Numbered from the stretch's first letter, positions 17,530 to 26,733 are shown. The stretch: 64,000 nt of DNA from Ohtaekwangia kribbensis (GCF_042676245.1 NZ_JBHTKA010000007.1:682001-746000), one strand, 5' to 3'. Numbers and translations are program-made. Notes: generated by a model not told the origin, from the letters alone.

Positions 17530-20511
17530 ATGATCAAAACCTATTGGCAGACCTTTGTAGTTGCCCTGCTCTTTTTATGTGCCTGTGAAAGCAAAAACAG
17601 CAAGTATGAACTTCAAACAGGCGAAAGCAACGGCTACTCGTTCGAGTATGTCACCAACGACCCACTTAAGGTAAGGATTTATACGTTAAAGAACGGATTA
17701 AAGGTGTACCTGAGCCAGTATAGCGCCGAGCCGCGCATTCAAACGCAGATCGCTGTAAAGGCAGGTGGTAAAAACGATCCTGCCACCAACACGGGCCTCG
17801 CACATTACCTCGAACACATCATGTTCAAAGGCACTGCGGATTTTGGTACACTGGATTGGCAAAAAGAATCCGTATACCTCGACAGTATTGAGCACATGTT
17901 TACACATTACGGGACATTGAAAGATTCCACAGAACGTGCAAAGTACTACAAGCTTATCGACCAGGTATCTAACGAAGCTTCCAAGTATGCTATTGCGAAC
18001 GAGTATGATAAAATGGTGAGCGAGCTCGGTGCCCGCGGAACAAACGCTTATACTTCCGAAGATCGCACAGTATATATCAACGATATACCGGCTAACCAGC
18101 TCGAGAACTGGTTGCAGGTAGAAGGTAATCGCTTTCAGCGCATTGTGCCGCGCCTGTTCCACACCGAACTCGAAGCGGTATATGAAGAAAAGAACCGAAG
18201 CCTCGATAACGACTACTGGAAAACTTTTGAGACACTCTACAGCGGTATATTTACCAAGCACCCCTACGGTACGCAAACCGTAATTGGTACGATCGATCAC
18301 TTGAAGAATCCCTCCATCACCGAAATCAAAAAATACTTTGAGACATACTATCGTCCGAATAACGTGGCGATCTGTTTGAGCGGTGATCTGGATTATGACA
18401 AAACGATCGCGATGATCGAAAAATACTTTGGCAACTGGAAACCAAACGAGCAGTTGCCAACATGGAATAAGGTGGAAGAAGCACCTATTGCAGCTCCGGT
18501 AGTACGCGAAGTATACGGCCCGGATGCTGAATGGGTAAATATAGGTTTCCGTTTTAACGGACGTAACAGCGAAGACTATAAATTGTTGACGTTAACAGAT
18601 ATGATCCTGTCCAATTCGCAGGCTGGTCTTATTGATATAAACCTGAAGCAGCAACAGAAAGTGATCGAGCCTGCGAGTTATGTAGATCAGTTAGGCGATT
18701 ATAGTATACATACATTCTCGGGGCGTCCGCGTGAAGGACAGAGCCTGGAAGATGTAAAGAAATTATTGCTGGAGCAGATCGAACTGGTAAAGAAAGGTGA
18801 ATTTGAAGACTGGCTGATCGAAGCTACGATCAACGATCTGAAGAAATCAAAAATACAGGGATCCGAACGCAACTGGTCTCGCTCGAATGACCTCGTGTTG
18901 TCGTTCACCAATAATATACCTTGGAATCAGTATATCTCCGAAACGGATGATATGAAGAAGATCACCAAGGAAGACATCGTGAAGTTTGCCAACGAACACT
19001 ATAAAGACAATTATGTAGTGGTGTTTAAACGTTCGGGCAAAGATCCGAATGCACTGAAAGTAGATAAGCCTGCTATTACAAAGGTAACGTTGAACAAGGA
19101 GAATAAATCTCCGTTCCACGAAGCTGTTCTGAAAAACAAAACCGAAAAACTTCAGCCTGTATTCCTGGATTATGAAAAAGATATTCAGAAGCTGAAGATG
19201 AATAAAGATGTAGCGGTATTGTATACACCGAATACAGAAAATGACCTGTTCTCGCTATACTACCTGTCGGATGTAGGCAGCAACAACAATCCGAAAATGA
19301 ATGTAGCGGTAGAGTACCTGCAGTATCTCGGCACGGAAGAAATGTCGGCTGAGGATTTCAAGAAAGAGTTTTACAAACTCGGCTGTAACTTCGGTGTGTC
19401 GGCAGGAGAGGATCAAACCTATATATACCTCACGGGATTGTCGGAGAATATGGACAAGGCTATGCAACTCTTTGAGAAGCTGTTGGCCAATCCGAAAGCC
19501 GATGATGAAGCGCTGAAGAAAATGGTAGATGGTATATTCAAGAAGCGCGATGACAGCAAGAAAGATAAAGGTACGATCATGTTCGAAGGGTTGATCAACT
19601 ATGGTTTATACGGTGCCAATTCTCCGTTTACCAATGTACTGAGCAATAAGGAACTTCGCGAAGTAAAAGCGGATGAGCTGATCACGATCATCAAAGACTT
19701 TACGAAGACCGAACACCGTGTACTGTATTACGGACCGAAGAAAGGTGAGGAGGTTGTAGCATCACTCAATCAGAATCACGTGTTGCCTGATCAGTTAAAA
19801 CCTGTACCGACTCCGGTTGAATTCAAGATGCAGGATGTAAGCAAGCCAATGGTATATTGGGCGGACTATGACATGGTGCAGGAAGAGATCATGTTCCTCT
19901 CCAAAGGACAGGGTTTTGACAAGACACGTATACCGATGAGCCGTATGTTTAATGAATACTTTGGCGGTAACATGAGCTCGCCTGTATTCCAGGAATTACG
20001 CGAAGCACAAGGACTCGCATATTCTGCTTTTGCTTACTACGGATCGGCTGATAAACCTACCAGCAATGATCTCTTCTATGCCTACATCGGTACGCAGGCT
20101 GATAAACAACCTGAGGCGATGAAAGCGATGAAGGGGCTGCTGACCGACTTTCCGAAATCAGAAGGTGGTTTTGAGGTGGCACGCAATGCTATCCTGAACC
20201 AGATCGAAAGCGAGCGCATTACCAAAGCCCGTATACTCTTCGATTATGAGACAGCCCGCAAGCGCGGCCTCGACTACGATATACGCAAGGATATATATGA
20301 GCAGACGCAGAAATTTACCCTGGCAGATGTTCAGAAGTTCCAGGAAGAGTATATCAAAGGAAAGAACTATAACATTGTGCTGATCGGCAATAAGAACAAG
20401 ATTAACTTCAAGGAACTGAAGCAATACGGAGAAGTAAAAGAGCTTACGCTCGATGAGATCTTCGGGTATGAAAAAGTACAGAAGATCGATCTGGAAAAAC
20501 CGAATCAGTAG
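17530..20511 (+). CDS. M16 family zinc metallopeptidase, lipoprotein, tandem-domain
   Basis: Envelope zinc peptidase of 993 residues with two M16 halves in one chain, like pitrilysin. The N-terminus carries a lipobox (VALLFLCAC, Cys19), so the enzyme is lipid-anchored. The inverted zinc motif HxxEH is at His92-Glu95-His96 (GLAHYLEHIMFKG); the distal zinc glutamate lies in LEAVYEEKNRS. The second, non-catalytic half spans roughly residue 530 onward and contains LREAQGLAYSAFAYYG, the region that contacts substrate in relatives. It may degrade peptides taken up from outside. The gene ends at a bidirectional terminator shared with the convergent downstream gene. Confidence 0.94.
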   Translation: MIKTYWQTFVVALLFLCACESKNSKYELQTGESNGYSFEYVTNDPLKVRIYTLKNGLKVYLSQYSAEPRIQTQIAVKAGGKNDPATNTGLAHYLEHIMFKGTADFGTLDWQKESVYLDSIEHMFTHYGTLKDSTERAKYYKLIDQVSNEASKYAIANEYDKMVSELGARGTNAYTSEDRTVYINDIPANQLENWLQVEGNRFQRIVPRLFHTELEAVYEEKNRSLDNDYWKTFETLYSGIFTKHPYGTQTVIGTIDHLKNPSITEIKKYFETYYRPNNVAICLSGDLDYDKTIAMIEKYFGNWKPNEQLPTWNKVEEAPIAAPVVREVYGPDAEWVNIGFRFNGRNSEDYKLLTLTDMILSNSQAGLIDINLKQQQKVIEPASYVDQLGDYSIHTFSGRPREGQSLEDVKKLLLEQIELVKKGEFEDWLIEATINDLKKSKIQGSERNWSRSNDLVLSFTNNIPWNQYISETDDMKKITKEDIVKFANEHYKDNYVVVFKRSGKDPNALKVDKPAITKVTLNKENKSPFHEAVLKNKTEKLQPVFLDYEKDIQKLKMNKDVAVLYTPNTENDLFSLYYLSDVGSNNNPKMNVAVEYLQYLGTEEMSAEDFKKEFYKLGCNFGVSAGEDQTYIYLTGLSENMDKAMQLFEKLLANPKADDEALKKMVDGIFKKRDDSKKDKGTIMFEGLINYGLYGANSPFTNVLSNKELREVKADELITIIKDFTKTEHRVLYYGPKKGEEVVASLNQNHVLPDQLKPVPTPVEFKMQDVSKPMVYWADYDMVQEEIMFLSKGQGFDKTRIPMSRMFNEYFGGNMSSPVFQELREAQGLAYSAFAYYGSADKPTSNDLFYAYIGTQADKQPEAMKAMKGLLTDFPKSEGGFEVARNAILNQIESERITKARILFDYETARKRGLDYDIRKDIYEQTQKFTLADVQKFQEEYIKGKNYNIVLIGNKNKINFKELKQYGEVKELTLDEIFGYEKVQKIDLEKPNQ

Positions 20512-20538
20512 TGTACAACGTACTGCCTATACAAAAAA

Positions 20539-20570
20539 GCCCCGGTAAATTTTCCGGGGCCTTTTTATTT
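20539..20570. terminator. Bidirectional terminator between convergent genes
   Basis: 7-bp GC-rich stem GCCCCGG / CCGGGGC with an 8-base loop, preceded by an A-run and followed by CTTTTTATTTT. It ends the M16 gene on the plus strand and the DUF3108-like gene, whose stop codon abuts it, on the minus strand. Confidence 0.88.
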
Positions 20571-21316
20571 TAATATAGCTTTACTTTATAGCGGTAACGA
20601 CCGCGATAGTATTCTTTCATCTTTAGTACTTCTCTTGATTTGTCCGCAATCCAGAAAGTAGCATATGAACCTCTGCCGTAGTTGATCTTCAACAACCAAC
20701 AGGAAACTTTTGCGCTGTTGTTCAGCTGTAATTCTTCTTTACCCGTAACGGTTAAGAGGTAATAATCGGATTTGGGAGTGCCCGGTTCATAGAACGCTAT
20801 CGCAAATTGTTGTCCTGTTTTCTTAAAGGGCAGCAAGGGGAATATCTCAAGATCCATCGGGAATTCAAATGCCGGTGGATTCATCACTACGCTAAAGGTG
20901 CTGTCCCGTTTGGTGTGCCTGGACGAATCCGGAACTGTTACCGTGTTGTTGGTAAATATATAGCTAAATTTTCCGCGCTTCTTGTAGTTGGCATAATGAG
21001 ACAGTGGTTTCAACGAAGGTAATTCGCCGGTAGCTTCTACGTGTGCTAACAAAGAATCTTTTTGATACCAATCCCACGCGAAGTGGTATATTTTCTTTCC
21101 GGCAGCGTCTTTGGAAAAGCGAATCGTTCGGTCCCATAGAGCAGCCGAACTTAACCGGTGCCCGAGACTGTCTTCAAAATATACGGCGTAAGAACTTTTT
21201 CCTTCTTTTAACGCAGCGATGTTCAATTTCAGCTTGCCAGTATTCAGCGTGTCCACCTGGGCAAATGTAGTGAATGCTGTAAGGCACAGGGCCAACAGCG
21301 CAAATACAACTTTCAT
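20570..21316 (-). CDS. Secreted protein, DUF3108-like
   Basis: A 248-residue exported protein with signal peptide (MKVVFALLALCLTAFTTFAQ). The mature chain is beta-rich, with repeated patterns such as FSYIFTNNTVTVPDSS, FPMDLEIFPLLPFK and SCWLLKINYGRGSYATFWIAD, the last resembling the closing strand of DUF3108/LolA-like beta sheets (..YWIDKKTREVLKM..). That suggests a periplasmic lipid- or ligand-binding barrel half, but the assignment is by pattern only. The start codon is immediately preceded by one arm of a perfect 12-bp inverted repeat (21317-21392), so translation may be controlled by leader structure. It shares a terminator with the M16 gene. Confidence 0.72.
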   Translation of the reverse strand: MKVVFALLALCLTAFTTFAQVDTLNTGKLKLNIAALKEGKSSYAVYFEDSLGHRLSSAALWDRTIRFSKDAAGKKIYHFAWDWYQKDSLLAHVEATGELPSLKPLSHYANYKKRGKFSYIFTNNTVTVPDSSRHTKRDSTFSVVMNPPAFEFPMDLEIFPLLPFKKTGQQFAIAFYEPGTPKSDYYLLTVTGKEELQLNNSAKVSCWLLKINYGRGSYATFWIADKSREVLKMKEYYRGRYRYKVKLY

Positions 21317-21392
21317 ATTTCCTGTAGCGATTTAAGGGTGAATATATATCGCAGGCATTAGTCGCAGCGGCTGCGCAAATGCTACAGGAAAT
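21317..21392 (-). promoter_or_regulatory. Structured leader abutting a start codon
   Basis: A perfect 12-bp inverted repeat (ATTTCCTGTAGC at 21317-21328, GCTACAGGAAAT at 21381-21392) encloses 52 bases that contain a nested hairpin (CGCAG / CTGCG with a 3-base loop). Read on the minus strand, the 3' arm ends directly at the ATG of the DUF3108-like gene. Could be a cis-acting RNA or a small palindromic insertion. Confidence 0.45.
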
Positions 21393-21445
21393 CAACAAAA
21401 AATGATGAAAGGCAAAAAGAGACTATAAATCCGTGTGTTTTATAC

Positions 21446-22525
21446 TTAGGCCCAGGCTTTGCGTAAGAAGCGCAGCCAGTTACCATGCAATACATTGTTG
21501 ATGTCGTCAGGAGTATAGCCACGCTTGGCTAACAGCTCCGGAAGTTTTTGCAGGTCAGCAATTGTCTCAATATCGTACGGACTTTGTTCTTTACCGAAAG
21601 CACCATCCAGATCAGAACCGATGGCTATATGAAGTGAGTTACCGGCGATCTGACAAATATGATCCATGTGATCAATCAGTTTTTCAAGACCACAATCCAT
21701 ACTCAACGGAGTAGAAACTTTCTTGATCCACTCGGGCACCATCATCCATGCATCCATCACACCACCGATCACAGCCCCGCGACTGATCAGTTCTTTGATC
21801 TGTTCATCACTAAACTGGCGGTTGTGATTAACCAGGGCACGAACGTTATTATGACTGGCCCATACATGACCATGAAAGTGATCCATCGCTTCCCAGAAAC
21901 TGTCGTCACAAAGATGAGTTGCATCGAGAATGATGTTGAGTCGCTCCATTTCCCGCAGCAGCGCACGACCGGGTTGTCCTATACCGCCCGTAGCGTTAGT
22001 ACCCTGCGCATATCTTCCAGGACCGTAATGACCAGGACCAACTGCGCGCAGGCCGTAGTTATAGGCACGCTCCAGGTAATCTACCGTAACAATAGAATCT
22101 GCTCCTTCAAGACTTAATATATACCCGATAGGCTTTTTATCAGTAGCCACTCCGTTGTTCCACCGCTCGAGGTGTTGCTCCAGTTGCTGCAGGTTAGTGA
22201 TCTGCACCATTTCACCGGCTTCTTCCATGGCTTTATACCACGCAAGCTGTGCCTGTGTCTGTGCCCACGCCTGTTCAGACGAATGCCAGCCGGGTAAATT
22301 ATTATCAGGCGCTACATAGCGTGCTATTTGTGTAGCCACTACGAGTCCTATATTTCCTTTTCGCAACTCTTCAAAGCACACCACACCGTTACCACGATCC
22401 GGTTTATCATTCATATCTTTTTCACGTTCGCGGATCTCGTGTATCGACTTACGATAATCACGATTCCATTCCATGGCATTCATAGCCAAATCAAGATGTG
22501 CATCGAAGATGAGCGGAAAAGACAT
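21446..22525 (-). CDS. Membrane (renal-type) dipeptidase, M19 family
   Basis: Zinc dipeptidase of 359 residues that cleaves dipeptides, including those with a C-terminal D-residue. Metal ligands: the HxD pair His10/Asp12 (FDAHLDLAM), Glu in ILSLEGADS, and His residues in DATHLCDDSFW and WASHNNVRA; IGSDLDGAFG gives the substrate-side aspartate. No signal peptide, so cytoplasmic. It is the last gene of a same-strand group with the D-serine dehydratase-like enzyme, RidA and the GntP permease, though 241 bases with a repeat separate it from the next gene upstream. In that setting it could release D-amino acids from peptides of cell-wall origin. Confidence 0.9.
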   Translation of the reverse strand: MSFPLIFDAHLDLAMNAMEWNRDYRKSIHEIREREKDMNDKPDRGNGVVCFEELRKGNIGLVVATQIARYVAPDNNLPGWHSSEQAWAQTQAQLAWYKAMEEAGEMVQITNLQQLEQHLERWNNGVATDKKPIGYILSLEGADSIVTVDYLERAYNYGLRAVGPGHYGPGRYAQGTNATGGIGQPGRALLREMERLNIILDATHLCDDSFWEAMDHFHGHVWASHNNVRALVNHNRQFSDEQIKELISRGAVIGGVMDAWMMVPEWIKKVSTPLSMDCGLEKLIDHMDHICQIAGNSLHIAIGSDLDGAFGKEQSPYDIETIADLQKLPELLAKRGYTPDDINNVLHGNWLRFLRKAWA

Positions 22526-22577
22526 ATGTGGTGCTATAGTTTGGTTGTAATTTGTTCAGATGTACTCTTTAGTTTAA

Positions 22578-22610
22578 AGCTGCTAGCAGCGAGTTACCGG
22601 CTTCCAGCTG
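22578..22610. repeat. AGCTGG-type intergenic repeat words
   Basis: GCTGCTAGCAGC followed by CGGCTTCCAGCTG, of the same word family seen at 12091-12253 and 31150-31231. The surrounding gap 22526-22766 shows no gene. Confidence 0.4.
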
Positions 22611-22766
22611 TTTGCGTTTATTCGTTGTTTGGCGTTGCTATATTTCACTTATCCATAGGCTTTATAGCTTCAGCTGTTGGTGCCAAGGACTCGCTATACT
22701 ATATATGTGCGAGTTTCCTGGTGTTACGTTTAGCCTAGGGTTCTTCTTACTTCTGGCTTTTTACTT

Positions 22767-23879
22767 CTAAACCGTAATCACTCTATTCCTTGCTACCGTA
22801 TTCCAATATTCCGTTACTTCTCCATTCGTAATTACCGCTGCGCGATCGTGTAGTGCTACTGTGGGGCATACATGATACGGTACTCCGTATAGAACATCGC
22901 CTACGTGGAACATGTTGGGTTTGTTCGTGCGGAAGATCATGTGTTCTTCGCTGTGTCCGACAGGTTCGAGGTCGGGTGCGTTGAGGAATGTTACGCGATT
23001 CTGGATCGGGTTTTCGGATGCTATAGCTTTATGGCCGAGGTCTACGCAAATAGTATCAGCAGTCGGTAATGATATAACACGGCTTACTACCAGTGCTGCG
23101 AAGAGGAACGGTTGTTCCAAGAGTATATTTTTATAGCCGCTGTCCCAATATATAAATGTTCCGGGACTGCATTCTACATGTTGGCGTTTGGCGTGTATGG
23201 GGAACGTTGGTGTGCCTCCGGCTACTACCGTTACCGTGTTGCCGGTTTGTGTACGAATATCTTCGCGAAGTTTTTCCACGGCTGCAAAGGCTTCATTGCA
23301 TTTCCGGGTGCGCAATTCGAAATCAACATCGCGTAAATGTCCATCGTAAGCGTGGAGTCCTTTGGCAACTATACCGGGTATTGTGAGTAATTGTTTATAG
23401 AGGGCAAGCGCTTCAGCCGGTACAATGCCCGTTCGGTTCATGCCTACATTCAGATCTATGAATACATTCAGTGTCAGACTCGCGGCACGGAATATAGTGC
23501 CGATGTGTTGCGCTGTCCCAATATTGTCTGTCAAACAACCGAAGATTACTTGAGGGAATCGCTTGACGAGCTCTGCCAGGCGCACTGCTTTAGGGCCAAT
23601 AGGTTGGTAGGCGAGGAGTATATCGGCAGCGCCCGCTTCGGCCAGCATCTCGGCTTCAGCGATGGTAGCGCACTTGAATTTCTTTATGCCTTCTGCAATC
23701 AGCATGCGTGCTACTTCTGCTGACTTGTTCGTCTTCATGTGCGGACGAAGTCTTGTAACATCCGGAACAAATGTTTTTACGATGCGGATGTTCTCGCGTA
23801 CACGTTCCGGGTAAACCGCCAGGGCAGGAGTGTCAAGTATATCTATATTTTCAATAGTATACCATGCTGAGTTCGTCAT
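22767..23879 (-). CDS. PLP/zinc enzyme of the D-serine dehydratase / D-threonine aldolase family
   Basis: Fold-type III PLP enzyme of 370 residues with an alanine-racemase-like barrel. The Schiff-base lysine lies in RPHMKTNKS (about residue 50). Near the C-terminus the metal motif is His336-Val-Cys338 (GVPYHVCPTV). From the literature as I recall it, eukaryotic-type D-serine dehydratase binds zinc by His-x-Cys and D-threonine aldolase binds its metal by His-x-Asp, so this protein looks like a D-serine dehydratase (D-serine to pyruvate and ammonia). RidA starts 11 bases upstream, which fits, because RidA hydrolyses the 2-aminoacrylate such enzymes release. A D-threonine aldolase activity is the main alternative. 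Confidence 0.87.
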   Translation of the reverse strand: MTNSAWYTIENIDILDTPALAVYPERVRENIRIVKTFVPDVTRLRPHMKTNKSAEVARMLIAEGIKKFKCATIAEAEMLAEAGAADILLAYQPIGPKAVRLAELVKRFPQVIFGCLTDNIGTAQHIGTIFRAASLTLNVFIDLNVGMNRTGIVPAEALALYKQLLTIPGIVAKGLHAYDGHLRDVDFELRTRKCNEAFAAVEKLREDIRTQTGNTVTVVAGGTPTFPIHAKRQHVECSPGTFIYWDSGYKNILLEQPFLFAALVVSRVISLPTADTICVDLGHKAIASENPIQNRVTFLNAPDLEPVGHSEEHMIFRTNKPNMFHVGDVLYGVPYHVCPTVALHDRAAVITNGEVTEYWNTVARNRVITV

Positions 23880-23890
23880 GCTGAAGTTGT

Positions 23891-24361
23891 TTAGTGAAGT
23901 TCAAATTGTGCTTCGATCTCAACCGGTATATTATCAGGCAGCGAACCCATACCTACCGCGCTGCGTACACCGATACCGTTTTCTTCACCCCACACACTTG
24001 CAAATAATTCGCTGCAGCCGTTGATAACGAAAGGATGACGTTCGAAGTCAGAAACCGCGTTCACCATCCCCAACACTTTTACAACACGTTTGATCTTGTT
24101 GAGACTTCCTAGATTCGCCTTGAGTGTAGCCAGTATAGCGAGTCCTACCTGGCGTGCCGCAAGCTTGCCTTCATCGATGGTGAGATCTTTACCGATGCGA
24201 CCGATGATGAGTGAGCCATCTTCCTTTACAGTTCCATGGCCGGATACATACGCGATATTACCAACAATCAGAAATGGTTTATACACTCCGATTGGTTTCG
24301 GAGCAGGCGGTAATGTTAGTTTCAGCTCTTCAAAGCGTTGGTCGGGGGAAAGTGTTGACAT
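23891..24361 (-). CDS. RidA family enamine/imine deaminase
   Basis: A 156-residue cytoplasmic protein that hydrolyses reactive enamines and imines such as 2-aminoacrylate. Family features: KPFLIVGNIAYVSGHG in the first sheet, LAARQVGLAILATLKANLG in the first helix, and the catalytic arginine in GIGVRSAVG followed by PVEIEAQFELH. It is longer than E. coli RidA (128) and belongs to the ~150-residue branch. It lies 11 bases upstream of the D-serine dehydratase-like gene and shares its strand with the GntP permease, which makes a dedicated role in that pathway likely. Confidence 0.92.
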   Translation of the reverse strand: MSTLSPDQRFEELKLTLPPAPKPIGVYKPFLIVGNIAYVSGHGTVKEDGSLIIGRIGKDLTIDEGKLAARQVGLAILATLKANLGSLNKIKRVVKVLGMVNAVSDFERHPFVINGCSELFASVWGEENGIGVRSAVGMGSLPDNIPVEIEAQFELH

Positions 24362-24402
24362 AGCAATGTTTGATTTGAGCTGAAAAGATAATCATTGAAT
24401 GA

Positions 24403-25035
24403 TTACCCGAGCAACCCAATCACAGAAAAGAAATGCGCGGTACTTCCTGCAAGTACAAACAAATGCCAGATGCTGTGAAAGTATTTGATTTTATCTTTGA
24501 TAAAGAAGAATGTGCCCGCTGTGTAAAACACACCACCCAACACAAGGAACACAAAACTTGTTGCTGGAATACTCGCATACAGTGGTTTAAAGATCAGTAC
24601 ACCCAACCAGCCCATCACTACATACAGAATGGTGGAGAGTAATTCTTTCTTCCCGGTAAAGAATGCTTTCAGTACAATGCCGGTGATAGCACACGCCCAG
24701 ATCAATCCGAACATCGTCCAGCCAACCCAGCTTTGCAGGTATAAACAGAAAGGAGTATACGTTCCGGCAATAAGCAGGAAGATAGACATGTGATCAACCT
24801 TGCGGAAAAACAGTTTTGCTCTTTCGTTTGATATGCTGTGATACAAGGTTGAGGCGAGGTATAGCATGACGAGTGTGCCGCCAAACACAGAGAAACTTAC
24901 TACGTGCCATGCGTTACCATTAATAACGGCAATAATTACGAGTAATACCAGGGCCGCAATGGCCAAAAGGGCGCCTAGCCCATGCGTGATGGCGTTTGCC
25001 AATTTTTCTTTTCTTGAAACTGCAATACTTTTCAT
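24403..25035 (-). CDS. Hemolysin III / PAQR family membrane protein
   Basis: Integral membrane protein of 210 residues with seven predicted membrane segments. The start is the ATG at 25035; a TTG three codons earlier is possible. PAQR family metal-site motifs are present: ANAITHGLGALLA near the N-terminus, LASTLYHSI, and the C-terminal FHSIWHLFVLAGSTAHF. Bacterial members are related to adiponectin-type receptors; a role in membrane-fluidity or energy homeostasis has been proposed for TrhA. Its location between RidA (41 bases) and GntP (69 bases) is unexpected for a D-amino acid pathway and may only reflect cotranscription. Confidence 0.9.
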   Translation of the reverse strand: MKSIAVSRKEKLANAITHGLGALLAIAALVLLVIIAVINGNAWHVVSFSVFGGTLVMLYLASTLYHSISNERAKLFFRKVDHMSIFLLIAGTYTPFCLYLQSWVGWTMFGLIWACAITGIVLKAFFTGKKELLSTILYVVMGWLGVLIFKPLYASIPATSFVFLVLGGVFYTAGTFFFIKDKIKYFHSIWHLFVLAGSTAHFFSVIGLLG

Positions 25036-25104
25036 AATCGTCAATCCCGATACTGATTTTTGTGGTAAACGAAATTACGGCTGTAAAAATTTCACCACGC
25101 GTTA

Positions 25105-26586
25105 TTAATGTTGCAAGTAATGAATGATCATCACACCAATCAAGCCACACACAGACACAATGGTTTCCATTAGTGACCATGATTGTATAGTTTGTCGTAT
25201 ACTCAGGTTAAAGTACTCTTTGTAGAGCCAGAAGCCGGTGTCGTTCACGTGCGAGAACATGAGACTTCCTGCACCGATGGAGAGTACCATCAGGTTGGGG
25301 TCTACATTCATTCCGGGTAGCAAAGGTGCAATGATACCAGCGGCCGTTAGTCCGGCTACCGTGGCAGAACCCACACACACACGGATGAGACACGCAATGG
25401 CCCAGCCCAGCACAAGCGGATGTATATCAAGGCCGCTGAGAAGAACCGCTATATTTTGGCTTACACCGCTGTCGATCAGAATTTGTTTCAACGCTCCGGC
25501 ACCTCCCATAATGAGCAGGATCATAGCTATATCTTTCACAGACTCGCTATAGATGTCCATTACTTTTTTCATACTCATGCCTTGGCGAAGTCCTAAGGTA
25601 AACGTTGCAACCAGTAAGGATATGATCATTACCATAGCCGGATCACCGGTGAAGGCAATGGCAGTCTTTACCGATGGCTCTGTTATGTACGAGAGTGAAA
25701 TGGTTGTAAAGGCAAGCAGGATAACCGGAAGGAGTGAAGAAAATATACTGATGCTGAGGCTGGGTAATTTTTCAGGAGCAACATCGGCAGCGTTCTCAAA
25801 TATTTTAGGTGCAGGTGGATTGATCTTTTTTAATGCACGTGAGAATACAGGACCTGCGATGATAACGGTGGGTAATCCGATAAAAATACCGTAGAGTAAA
25901 GTCATTCCCAGGTCAGCATGAAATTGCGCCACGAGTGCCGTAGGCGAGGGGTGTGGTGGAAGAAAGCCATGCGTTACTGAGAGCGATGCAAGCATCGGAA
26001 GCCCTATATATACTGCCGGCATTTTATACTTCAGTGCGACTGAAAAGATCAACGGAACAACCAATACAAAACCAACATTATAGAAGAGCGGTATACCGAT
26101 GATGAACCCCGTGAACATCAATGCCCATTGAATATAGCGCTTGCCGAAAAGTCTCACCATATACGATGCAATCTGCTGCGCAGCACCGCTGTCAGCTACG
26201 AGTTTACCGAGCATGGCACCACAGACGATCACAATCACGAGCGACCCCAGCATGTCTCCAATTCCCTTTTGAACCGACTGTGTGATCTTCGTTACTTCTA
26301 TACCCAGAAGTCCTCCGGCCAGAATGGATATAACCAGGAATGCCAGAAATGCGTTGACCTTGAATACCGAGATGAGAATAATGAGAAGTGTAATACTATA
26401 CACAATAATAACCAGCGACATGATCTCCGGACTCAGCTCAGCGCTCAACGCTTTAAGCGCCCTATAGCTTATATAGATTGCCGCGGGAATGGATAGAACG
26501 AGATGTGATAAAGATGAACTGGTTTTGAATCGGAAGATCTGCGTCATCAACACAAGAACGCATATTACAATAAGGATCAGCGACAT
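25105..26586 (-). CDS. GntP family permease with extended N-terminus
   Basis: Proton-coupled importer of the GntP family (gluconate, D-serine and related acids), 493 residues against a usual ~440. Core signatures: GAMLGKLVADSGAAQ, FIIGIPLFYNVGFVLVVPL, THGFLPPHPSPTALV, and VCVGSATVAGLTAAGI. The extra ~55 N-terminal residues precede an internal ATG at 26421, where a standard GntP would start; they resemble the first membrane segment of the protein itself (see findings). With RidA and the D-serine dehydratase-like gene downstream, a DsdX-like D-serine transporter is the best guess, gluconate the alternative. Confidence 0.9.
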   Translation of the reverse strand: MSLILIVICVLVLMTQIFRFKTSSSLSHLVLSIPAAIYISYRALKALSAELSPEIMSLVIIVYSITLLIILISVFKVNAFLAFLVISILAGGLLGIEVTKITQSVQKGIGDMLGSLVIVIVCGAMLGKLVADSGAAQQIASYMVRLFGKRYIQWALMFTGFIIGIPLFYNVGFVLVVPLIFSVALKYKMPAVYIGLPMLASLSVTHGFLPPHPSPTALVAQFHADLGMTLLYGIFIGLPTVIIAGPVFSRALKKINPPAPKIFENAADVAPEKLPSLSISIFSSLLPVILLAFTTISLSYITEPSVKTAIAFTGDPAMVMIISLLVATFTLGLRQGMSMKKVMDIYSESVKDIAMILLIMGGAGALKQILIDSGVSQNIAVLLSGLDIHPLVLGWAIACLIRVCVGSATVAGLTAAGIIAPLLPGMNVDPNLMVLSIGAGSLMFSHVNDTGFWLYKEYFNLSIRQTIQSWSLMETIVSVCGLIGVMIIHYLQH

Positions 26587-26650
26587 GGTTGGCCGTTATG
26601 GGTTTATTGAATGATTGGTTTGCCAACGTAAGCTAATGAAAAATGTGGAA

Positions 26651-26731
26651 AAATGTGTTGAGGTGTTGATGTGGTTGTTGGTGTGTTATGAGATGTGTTG
26701 AGGTGTTGGTGTGTTAAAGTGTTGATGTGAT
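26651..26731. repeat. TG-rich minirepeat (GTGTTGAGGTGTTGATGT words)
   Basis: At least four imperfect tandem units built from TGTTGAGG, TGTTGATG and TGTTGGTG, filling the gap between the GntP gene and the ABC permease stop codon. Its complement appears at 3303-3346. Confidence 0.65.
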
Positions 26732-26733
26732 TA

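Noticed and set aside
22328..22738. 136-codon plus-strand frame
   Set aside because: Covers the antisense of the dipeptidase gene's 5' end and a repeat-bearing spacer; no motif.
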